Assembly: GCF_020509005.1 (NCBI RefSeq)
Contig: NC_063013.1
Span: 1,860,001-1,924,000 of the forward strand
DNA length: 64,000 nt
Reading direction: 5' to 3'
Origin: Fulvia fulva
Lineage: Eukaryota > Ascomycota > Dothideomycetes > Mycosphaerellales > Mycosphaerellaceae
Shown here: in pieces, positions 21,243 through 30,699 of the stretch
How the letters are laid out: each line of letters starts with the position of its first letter
Position numbering within the stretch: position 1 is the stretch's first letter
Notes under the pieces: model-generated
Database searches by the model: none
Told to the model about the DNA's origin: nothing
The model's input: only the letters and a program-made list of their open reading frames with translations
Translations under genes and position numbers: made by a program

Positions 21243-24200
21243 GTAGCCCCCCCGAACAAAGCTAAGTTCCTACGAAGCCGTAGTAGTTCTATATATCGAG
21301 GATGTTTAGCTTTAGTACTAGGCCTAGGCCTAATGTTATAGTCGATACACTATTAGTAAGCCCCGTCGAAGAGCTTAGATTCGAAGAGCCTACCGATATT
21401 GACTTCTAGGCCGTCTACGCGGGCGTAGTATTCTTCGATTACTTAACGATTAAAGATGATATATTAGATAGGTTCCTATAAGGTATCCTACTTAGGGCAA
21501 CCTTACTATTCGACTTTATACTTGATCGGCGGTAGTCCTTTAACGTCGTTAGGCTCTACGCGGATTCCCCGGATCTTACGGACGGCATAGTCGTTAGAAG
21601 GTAGGTTAATAGGCTCGTCGACTTCTACTTTATCGGGAGGACCTAGTATGTCTTAGTTTTGGTTCGGGAATAGGTCCTTAGCCGACGGCCGAAGGCGTAC
21701 GGGATAGAAGACGTCGTAGATCTTTATGTTCGTAGGAAGAGCTAGACGGTAGGCGTGTAAACTAATACGCTCGGTGATCTTAAAAGGACCTAGGTTCTTC
21801 TAGTTCAGCTTCTTAGAGGGGCGGTCTGTCTTAATGTTCTTAGAGTTAAGGTAGACTATATCGCCTACTTAGTAGTCGGGAGCTAGCTAGCGACGACGAT
21901 TAGCTTGATCCTCGTAGATTGCTTATACGTACACTATCTCGTCGTGAATTTCTTTATAGATCTATAAGAGTATAGTAGCGAACTCGTCTACTACTTACTC
22001 GTTTACGTCTTCGGTAGGCGGGAGAGGTTCTTCTAGTTCTATACCTATACGAGGGTAGTAACCTCTCGTAGTATAGAAGGGAGAGTAGCTAGTAGTCTCC
22101 GAGTCCTAGTTACGAGTAGCGAACTCTACCGTAGGGATATACTAAGGCCAATCCTTCTAGTAGTAGTCGACGAAGTAACGAAGGACCTACTCGAGGATAG
22201 CGTTCGTAATTTCGGTCTAGCCGTCGGTCTGTAGCTAAAAACTAGTCGAGAGGTTATGCTTAATGCCTAGGATAGTACACAGACGCTTCTAGAAGTACGA
22301 GATGAACTAGGTGCCTCTATTAGAGGTGATGCTATCCGGGAGGCCTTAAAAGCGCTAGACGAATTCGTAGAACAAGCGAGTAGTCTCCTTTACGGTTATG
22401 CTCTAGCACGGGATTATATACCGGTCCTTAGAGTAACGGTCTACGATTACTAGAAGGGCCTTTACTTTCACGCCGCTAAAGGTCTTACCGTAAGGAAGAT
22501 CGGTAATAAAGTCTATAGTAATATACTTCTACGGACGATTAGGAGCCGGGAGAGGGTATAAGAGACCGTAGGGACGGTAGCGGTTAGCTTTAGCTCTTCG
22601 GTAAGTAGCGTAGTTTAGTACGTAGCGGCGGACGTCCTTCTAGGAATACGGCTACTAGTAATACCTAGCGAGGAGCTTATAGGTCTTAGCTACGCCTAGG
22701 TGACCCCTAGAGGCGGAGTCGTAGATAATTTAAAGAATCTCAGCTCGGATATTAGAGCCTTCGGGCTGCGGTACGTAAAGCTTCTTACGGAAGTAGACGA
22801 CACCTTCCTAGAGCTCGTACTCGGATAGCGAGAAGCCCGGGAATGTCCTCGCGCTAGATTTAAGGGCCTGAACTAACTCTTAGGCGTCTATATCGGCATC
22901 GTACGCTATTCGTACTCGTACTATAATGCCTTCGGGCTACTCCTTATTATCAAACCCCTTAAAGTCTAATTCGGATAAGCCGTCGGTCGTTACTAAGCCC
23001 TCTTTATCGTCGTTCAAGTCCTTAGCGTCCGAGGCGTATTCTTTAGGCTCGGATTCATCGTCACTCTCGTTAAGGTAGGTAGGAGCGAGCACGAGAGTAG
23101 CAAAGGAAGCGGCGAGCGTAGGCTAGCCGTTCGATAGGTACTCTCGAAGCTCGGAAGAGAGGTTGTGCTCTTTAATAACTTATTGCCCTACGATTTACCG
23201 GCCCCCTCTTCGATTAACTAGAGAGTTACTAGGGCGGCGGGTAAGGGCGTCGGCTATCGAGTTGGCCTTACCGGGCGTATACGAGATCACGAAGTTGAAC
23301 CGGGAGAGGAACTCGCTCTAGCGGGCCTAGCGACGATTAAGTAGCTTGCTCTTTATAAAGTAGACGAGGTTCTTATAGTCGGAGCTTACTTAGACGGGTA
23401 TAGTAGAGCCTTCGAGCTCGGGGCGCTACTCTTCGAAAGCTTTAACGATAGCGAGAAGCTCCTTATTATAGATCTTGTAGTTATACTCCGTAGCGGTCAT
23501 CTTCTTAGAGAGGAAGGCGATAGGTAACTAGGGAGATTTAGGCGAGCGGCGTTATAGTAGGACACCGCCTACTACGCCGTCGGATACGTTAGTCTCTATA
23601 CGGGTCTCTAGTTCGAAATCGAAGTGCTATAGAAGCGGGTTCTTAATAAACTTCGCTTTAAGCAAGTTAAAAGCCTCCTAGTATTCGTCGGTCTAGGCAA
23701 ACTTCTTACCCTTACGCGTAAGCTTCGTTAAAGGGCGTACTACGCCCGAGAATACGTAGATAAAGCGGCGGTAGAAGTTAGTAAAGCCTAGAAAACCCTA
23801 TACCTCCTTAACGTTCGTAGGAGCATCCTATTCGACGATAGCGTCGATCTTCTCTTAGTCTATCTTAATGCCGTCTACGGTAATAATCAAACTAAGGAAC
23901 TTGACTTCGGTCTTCTTAAACTCGTACTTGTCGATGTCGAGCTATAAGCCGGCGTCTACGAGCTTCTAAAGGACCTTATAGACGTACTCGCGGTGCTCCT
24001 CCTTAGTCTCGCTATAGACTAGGATGTCGTCGATATAGGCAGTATAGAACTGATCGAGGAACTCCTAAAGGATGTCGTTAATAAAGTTCTAGAAGGTACT
24101 AGGCCCGTTATAAACGCCGAAGGGCATAACGAGCGACTCGAATAGCCCGTAGCGAGTACGGAAGGCTATAAGATACTCGTGTCCTTCTACTATTCGTAAC

Positions 24201-26482
24201 TTGTTAAACGTAGCGATGACATCGAGCTTAGTAAAGTACTTAGCCTTAGAGAGGCGCTCGAGCGTCTCCTAAATCAACGGTATTAGGTAGCGGTTCTTCT
24301 TTATAATAGCGTTTAAGCCTCGGTAGTCTACGTAGAAGCGTAGACTACCGCCGGGCTTCTTAACGAACATGACGGGACTACTAGCGCTAGAACGGCTCGC
24401 TCGAATGAACCCCTTCTTTAGGTTCTCTTCGAGGTATCTCTTAAGGACGATAAGCTCTTCTCGGGACATAGAATATAACGGTCCGAACGGTATCTCTATA
24501 CCTTCTTCTAGCTTAATCTTATAGTCGTAAGGGCGATAAGGAGGCAGCTCGTCTACGGCTTTAGCATCGAATACGTAGAGGATATAGTGTGCCTAAGGAG
24601 GGACCTTCGTAGTAGGGTCGGTAGGTGTACGCTTCTTATCGAGCTTCTCGAGGGCGATGTCGATATCGCGGAGAGAGGCGGCGAAGACTTAAGCTTTAGG
24701 CTACTTAGTAGTAGTAGTAAAGGTAGCGGCGTTTACCTAGAAGATCTTAGTATACTTAGGACCGCGCTAAGGCGGCGGAGAAGGCGGAGGTACCGGAGGA
24801 ACTTCTAGAGGGAAGCTAATAGTAAGGGAAGTCTAGTCGATAATAGGTCGGTATCGTCTAAACTAGGGGAGGCCGAGGATAAACTTCTAATACGGTAGGG
24901 ACGTAAGGAAGCTAGTAATCGACATACGCTTGCCTCCGAGGGTGATTAACGTATATATAACATAAGTAATCTTACTAGTAGTAGTCTCCGTGCCGTTAAA
25001 GAGTTCAAGGGTACGAGGGTACTTTAGTTCCTAGGGTTCGAGGTTAAGAGAGGTCGCGAGTTTATAGTCTATAAAAGACTCGCCTAGTGCGCTAGTGTCT
25101 ATAAGAGTAAGATTAGAAGAAGAGAGTTTCTTTAAGCCGATATTTATATTCGTGACGAACGGTTTATAAGCGTAGTCCTTGCCCGTCTCGTCGTATAGGT
25201 CTAGCTGTACTATATTAATCCTTAACTTCTTTCCTCTCTTCACTTTCGGTAAACGTTATTCTTAGTCTTTATCGCGTCGATAAGGAAGACCTAGGCTTTT
25301 TCCTACTTAGCGGGAGTAGTAGGAGTAGGCTCGATAGCGCCGATAGCGCCGCGAACCGGGTTACGGGCGTTACGGGTAGCGAGCTACGGACAGTTAGCTA
25401 CGATATAGCCTAGACCGCCGTAGTAGGTATAGAGTCCGGCCTAGCGACGGCGAAGCTTCTCTTCGGGAGTAAGCTTACCGTTAACGAGGCCCTAGACTCG
25501 AGGGACGGCGGCACTAGCGCTAAGATCTATAGCGTTACCTATAGAGACGGGAGGGAGAGCCGTAGGAGCGGCGGCGCCTAGTAGAGTAGCGAAGTGGCTT
25601 CCGGGACTACGAGGCTAACGACCTTAAGAACGGGAAGCGAGGAGAGAGGCGGTGTGTTTTATATTAGAGTCGAGGCGCTAGTAGGTCTCGACGAGCTTAC
25701 GGAAGCTTATAGTACCGACGTCCTTGTCCTCGAGGGCTCGAAGAAGCTCTACTAACAAACTACGGCGGAGAGTGCTCTTCTTAGTCTCTTCGTTATAGCC
25801 GGTAAACCCGATGTCGCGGTTAAAGGCCGCGAGGTACTCTACGAAGCTCTTGTTCTTCTAGAGGAGGTTATAGATAGCGTTCTAGGCGGTAGCTCTACGG
25901 TCTAGATCACTAAAGGTAGCACGGAGGTCCTATATTAAGGTAAGGACGTCCGGGTAGCCGATAGTCTACGTAGCGTTATCGATATAGTATTATACCTAAG
26001 CCGCGGCGTCTCCCCGAAGGAGGGAGAAGACGTACGTAACTTTGTCCTTCTCTTACGGAAAGTAGTCGGCATTAGCCAATAGCTTGATAGTAAGCTATAT
26101 CTCAAATGCCTCAAACTTATTCTTATTACCGTCGAACTCGTCTAGGTCGTTAACCTTCTTAGAGAAGTACTAGCGGCGGTTGTCGTCGGCGTACGGGGCG
26201 AGGTTCTAGAAGGTATTTATAATACCTTAAAGGTATGTTACTTAGTTATTCACTTGCTCGACCTGCTAGGAGGTCTCGCGGAAAGAGGAGACGGTGCGGT
26301 TAATAAGAGCGTAGGCGGTATCGGGGTTAGCGTTTGCCTAGGTACCGAAGGTAGCGGCGTTCGAGAAGGGGATGTTAGTCTACTTACTAAAGTAGAATAG
26401 AGTGTCTTAGTTGTCGAGGTTGACACCTCTATCGGTGGCGTAGTCACCTATAAGGATGACTCGAGTGGTTGACGGTTTGTTA
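21243..26482 (-). pseudogene. Gypsy B copy 2 gag-pol remnant
   Basis: Minus strand, right to left. Gag lies at about 26460-25300, with its knuckle near 25395-25440. Protease follows at 25031-25243 (LIDTSALGESFIDYKLA; the catalytic DTG has become DTS, a RIP change). RT starts at 24469 ([19 protein letters not shown]), with its [12 protein letters not shown] active site near 24005-24035. RNase H is near 23250-23620 and integrase follows between about 22900 and 21700. Near 21400-21570 a chromodomain-like tail reads KIRGIRVEPNDVKGLPPIKYKVE and ends in a DTL-EPI motif, suggesting a chromovirus. RIP stops break all frames, although some 60-70 residue stretches survive. Confidence 0.87.
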
Positions 26483-26491
26483 GTCTTTTAT
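26483..26491 (-). other. Gypsy B copy 2 primer-binding site, self-complementary to its LTR
   Basis: On the minus strand ATAAAAGAC begins 2 nt after the 5' LTR. Before one CA-to-TA RIP change it would be ACAAAAGAC, an exact complement of the LTR motif GTCTTTTGT (plus 26593-26601). That motif begins 41 nt after the TATA box at 26642. Confidence 0.6.
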
Positions 26492-26493
26492 AA

Positions 26494-27013
26494 TATTAGG
26501 GCGAGAGCCTAGCCTATAAGATATAAGGGTAAAAGCGAGAATATAGGTACGAAGTGTAGATATAAAAGGGTATAGTATAATTGCTATACAAAACAAAAGA
26601 CGAAGGAAGTAAGAGAGGCCTAGGGAAGGCTAGATATTTATACGCGACCCTCGCGAGTACGTGTCCCCGTATTAATAGGGCTAACCCGTACGAAGCCGCG
26701 CTTAGTAGCTTTACTTAAAACCTTATTCTAACCTGCCCTACGTTCCGAGTCTTCTACGTGCTTCTTCTAGGGTCTAGCGTAGTCGCGGGTGCTCGCGGGA
26801 GTGCCGTGAGTCATATAGTTACGAGCCGAAGTGAATCTGTTAAGGTTTAGTAGAGGGGTGAATTTAGAGGGCTAGGTCCCGTAGTAAATATTACGGGGTA
26901 TATAATTCTTAGCGCTTACACACTAAGCTAGACTGTCACTTCTTAACGACTTCTAAGCACTCTAAGGCTCTTCTATCCCTACCTTCTATACTCTCTATAG
27001 GGAGACCATAATA
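26494..27013 (-). repeat. Gypsy B copy 2, 5' LTR
   Basis: 520 bp, near-identical to 20723-21242. On the minus strand the promoter TATAAATAT starts at 26642 and the presumed RNA start motif GTCTTTTGT starts at 26601. It is followed on the right by gttac (27014-27018). Confidence 0.92.
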
Positions 27014-27018
27014 GTTAC

Positions 27019-27073
27019 TTATTAGATTATCTTCGGGATTTAGTATAATAGCGCTTTTAGCGCTCCTAGTAGC
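27019..27073 (-). pseudogene. LINE-4 5' fragment between gypsy B copy 2 and gypsy A2
   Basis: These 55 bp of LINE-4 separate two independent LTR-element insertions. The last five bases, gtagc (27069-27073), are the left target-site duplication of A2 and are repeated at 41523-41527. Confidence 0.8.
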
Positions 27074-27257
27074 TATTACGGGCAGCCCGCGACCCCTCAC
27101 TATAGCTACGTCGGCCCGGCTAAACCGCGGACCTTCTACATCGGGTTAGCGCGGCTTAGCTTTGCTTTATAACTTCGCCGCGCCTCGCGCTCCTCTTTCG
27201 TAGCTTCGTAGAACAATAACTATCTCATTCGGACCCTATAGTACGCGCGCCCTTATA
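27074..27257 (+). repeat. Gypsy A2 5' LTR
   Basis: 184 bp, aligned without gaps to the A1 LTR. It starts TATTACGGGC where A1 has TGTCACGGGC and ends CCCTTATA where A1 has CCCTTACA. Confidence 0.95.
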
Positions 27258-27393
27258 GTTTGTTCTACCTTACTACCTAGATCGCGGATCTAGGTAAGGG
27301 ATGCGTAACAATAGGAATAGATAGAACCGTAGAACTCGAGAACGCGTAGAGCCGTATTAGAACACAGAACACGGTAAGGCGTATAGCGCGTAG

Positions 27394-29520
27394 ATGCCTA
27401 GAGAACGTAACGCGGCGACACTATTAGTAGGTAGTCGCGCGCTCGTAGACAGTCAGGATATAGGCACCGTTACGCCTCCCCTAAACCTAGATAACATAAC
27501 TTTATAAATAGCGAACGGCGGTATACTACCGCTACCTAAGCCTAAGGGCAAAAGTAAGTAGCGTATATCTCTTTTCCCCGACCTCTCCTCTTTTCCTTAG
27601 AGTTAGATATAGGACGACAACCGGCGGGTTATAGTAGACACCGGTGTCGCGCTATAACAAGAGATTAATAAAGCTTACTAGAAGGCCTTCGAGCGAGAAG
27701 AAGGTAGTAAGATTGACTTTATAGGACTGTTCGAGTTCAAGCTCGAAGAGAACCTAGGCGGCGACCTAGACGAGGTGTATCTATTACTCGACGAGGCAGA
27801 ATATATTCTCGTATCCGAATACTAGAATGTCACCCTAGACAACCTTACGACCCTTACATCCTAATACCCGAAGACCACCTACGACTTCGTACTATAAGTA
27901 GTTAATACGGTAATTACTAAGGGTAGACAACTCGATATAATAGAGCGAGCTAACGACCTCTAGAACACCTAGTATACTACGCTATATACCGAATACGACC
28001 GTATCTACAAGATACTGCGAAGTAAAGAGCTTGTTATACAGAAAATAGTAGTAGATCTTAAGAGTAAGAAGGATTACGACCTAGCTAAGTTATAAGAGCT
28101 AGGGAAGAAATATAAGGAAGCTAATAACCTATATAAGCAGTTTAGCGAGATCTACGAGAAGGAGAAGAAGAAGGCATAAGATGCTAAGGCGAAGAACTAG
28201 GCCCTATAACAAGAAGTCGATAACCTAAAGGCTCGGCTTAAGGTAGGAGACACTATATAGAACGGAGGCAGGGGCCGCTTAGGCCGCCGACCCTCTCGTT
28301 CCCGCCTACGCGAGACCTTACTCGAGTAGCTATTACGTAGGTATCGCGAAGCTACTAGTAGAGGGGGCGGTAGCGGTAGTAGTAATAACGATAACGATAG
28401 AGACGACGATGACCGTAGCGATAATAGCCGAGGACGTAATAACGACCGTCCGCGACTAGGACCTAATAATAGTCGTAACTCGAGAATACGTAACACCCGT
28501 ACCTAGACACTACTAGTTGACCTTCTAGAACGTCTCTTTACTATTAACCGTACCCTTACTCGCGGCATAGAGATCGGTAAGGGTGTGCCCGACCCTAAGC
28601 ACTTTAAGAACGATGACGACCCTAATTTCGATAGCTAGTATAGTAGTGTTCTCCTAAAGCTAACTATAGTAACCTTCCGTACTAAGGCAGATAGTCTACG
28701 CTTCGTGTATAGGTAGATATAAGGTAATCCTTAGCGAAGTATTAAGCCGAGGACCCCTATGCCTAGACAGTAGTCCTTTAACGAGTTCAAGACTAGAGAA
28801 GAGTTATTAGACTAGATAACACGCTAATATAGTATACGTAATAAGGGAACTAAGGCTATAGTTAACATTACTACCTATAAGCAAGAATAAGGCGAAACCT
28901 TTATAGCCTTCTATACCCGCTACTCGAAGTTGCGCGCCTAGATGTTATAGACCGATAAGACCGAGCTTATACTGTTCCGTAACCGACTAAACCGCAAGTA
29001 CTTTATTAAGACCTTCGGCGACCGCGAAGTCGACCGCCGCCTAGACAGTATATAAGACGTTATCGAGGAGTGTACCGTACTAGACGAGAGTTTCTACGAG
29101 ACAGATCGACTATACCCGTAGAAGGAGCGCCCCCGGGGCAATAGTAACTCAAATAGTAATAGCGGCTAGAATAACTAGAATAATAGTAACGTAGTTACTA
29201 GTACCGCTACCGGTATAGTAGGTACCTTAGTATAGCGCCTACTATAGTACGCTAGTACTAAGAAGAAGGAGGATCTGCCGACATATCTATAGAACCTGCC
29301 TACGCTTAACCGTAAGTAGCGCGAAGACCTTAAGAAGTGGGGTAAGTGCTACCGCTACCGTATAGGTTCTTACGTATCGACTAACCCTAAATACCTAATA
29401 TATAGGTACGATAGCGACTATCGCCTACCGCGTCTACGTAATACTACGCCGAATCCGAACGCGAACCTTAGTTCCCTAGCCGCCGATCCGCGGTAGGGAA
29501 ATAGTACGACCGCTACCTAA
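27394..29520 (+). pseudogene. gag: Gypsy A2 gag, RIP-inactivated
   Basis: 2127 bp, exactly the length of intact A1 gag, with the ATG and the final TAA at matching places. Many former CAG, CAA and TGG codons are now TAG or TAA. The zinc-knuckle Cys codons near 29347-29395 are partly changed to Tyr. The frameshift heptamer GGGAAAT is preserved at 29496-29502, since it contains no CA or TG, and the stem below it has lost one pair. No protein can be made from this copy. Confidence 0.95.
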
Positions 29521-30379
29521 GCGTAGTAGACAGCGGTCACCCGAACTTCCTAGGATAGAAAGAGCATAAGATTAAGAGACACGGAACGTAAGAGACGGTA
29601 ACAGACTATAGTAAGGAGCTTAAGATATCGGTATACGTACTAGATAAGTAATAGCTAGCTATGTACCCTTATATAGTATTACCCGTAATGATATAATAGA
29701 GAAAGGCTCGAGGCCTTATAGATTCTACTTCTACCTCTCTCTTTCTTAACTAGAAATTTATACGCAAATACACAATACCCCTAATCCCTTTGACGCAAAG
29801 CCGACGACTAACACTAGGAGATAGAACGGCCACTACGCGGCAGATTATACACGCGGCCCCTATAGACGTAGTTATAGGCGATTATTACGAGCAAATGTTA
29901 TACTACGTCACCGACCTCGAATACGACATCGTCTTTAGCCTACCGTAGCTTATAGCGTACAACCTAAACATCTTCTAGGAGATAGGCGAGGTAGTATTTA
30001 GGTCGGATTACTACTTTAGTCACTGTCTATAGAATAAGACACCGACAATAGTGTAATCCCTAAACTACCGCGAGAAGAAGAAGTAGGCACTAGTACGGTA
30101 CAGACTAGAGCCCTTTACTAGAGATGTAGCGAGCTTTATAGTAGGAGGGGCAGAGCTAAATGTCTTATTATATGACCTAGAAGACATAGACGATGAAGAA
30201 GTAGACTACTAGGGCGTTTCTTAACGCGCGTAGGGGATGTACGCGTACCGGCCTAGGGCTAAGTACTTCTATATTATGCCTACTAGGCGTAAGAGCGACG
30301 GCGGAGAGCTTAAGCTAAGTGTAATAGCTACTAATAATCTAGACTAATTCTTAAACAAGCAGTTCAATCACAACCCGAA
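29521..30379 (+). pseudogene. pol: Gypsy A2 pol remnant, 5' part (protease)
   Basis: Collinear with A1 32827-33679: the protease region and linker before the RT, with RIP stops. The catalytic Asp-Ser codons survive near 29727-29732. It is cut at 30379 by the A1 insertion and resumes at 37602. Confidence 0.93.
30375..30379. repeat. A1 target-site duplication, left
   Basis: ccgaa, repeated at 37602-37606. The duplicated site is a single copy in A1's own pol (near 33674), which proves insertion into a member of the same family. Confidence 0.97.
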
Positions 30380-30563
30380 TGTCACGGGCAGCCCGCGACC
30401 CCTCACTGTAGCTGCGTCGGCCCGGCTGAACCGCGGACCTTCTGCATCGGGTTAGCGCGGCTTGGCTTTACTTTATAACTTCGCCGCGCCTCGCGCTCCT
30501 CTTTCGTAGCTTCGTAGAACAACAACTATCTCATTCGGACCCTATGGTACGCGCGCCCTTACA
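30380..30563 (+). repeat. A1 5' LTR
   Basis: 184 bp, TGTCACGGGC to CGCGCCCTTACA. By inference U3 is 30380-30513 and R-U5 is only about 50 nt (30514-30563). Identity to 37418-37601 indicates a very recent insertion. Confidence 0.96.
30472..30522 (+). promoter_or_regulatory. A1 promoter: TATA box and presumed RNA 5' end
   Basis: TTTATAA at 30472-30478 is the only good TATA box in the LTR. GTAGAACAA at 30514-30522 begins 40 nt after TATAA. It is complementary to the primer site at 30566-30574, which is why I place the RNA start here. The start site is inferred, not mapped. Confidence 0.6.
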
Positions 30564-30565
30564 GT

Positions 30566-30574
30566 TTGTTCTAC
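30566..30574 (+). other. A1 primer-binding site, complementary to the element's own RNA start
   Basis: TTGTTCTAC begins 2 nt after the LTR. It is the exact complement of GTAGAACAA in the LTR (30514-30522). There is no TGG as expected for a tRNA 3'-end site. This matches the arrangement known for Tf1 of fission yeast, in which the folded-back 5' end of the transcript is the primer. Confidence 0.7.
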
Positions 30575-30581
30575 CTTACTA

Positions 30582-30600
30582 CCCAGATCGCGGATCTAGG
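30582..30600 (+). other. Small hairpin just below the A1 primer site
   Basis: AGATC (30585-30589) and GATCT (30593-30597) form a 5-bp stem with a GCG loop, extended by CC/GG beyond one mismatch. It lies 8 nt after the primer site and could help fold the RNA for priming. The role is speculative. Confidence 0.35.
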
Positions 30601-30699
30601 TAAGGGACGCGTAACAACAGGAACAGACAGAACCGCAGAACTCGAGAACGCGCAGAGCCGCATCAGAACACAGAACACGGTAAGGCGCACAGCGCGCAG

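Larger units (their letters stand above)
20723..27013 (-). mobile_element. Gypsy family B, copy 2, full length (6291 bp)
   Basis: Two 520-bp LTRs in the same orientation flank a 5251-bp interior that reads on the minus strand: gag at the right, pol at the left. It is inserted in LINE-4 ORF1 with a 5-bp duplication. RIP damage is lighter than in the gypsy A copies, and several 200-bp stretches stay open. Confidence 0.94.
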
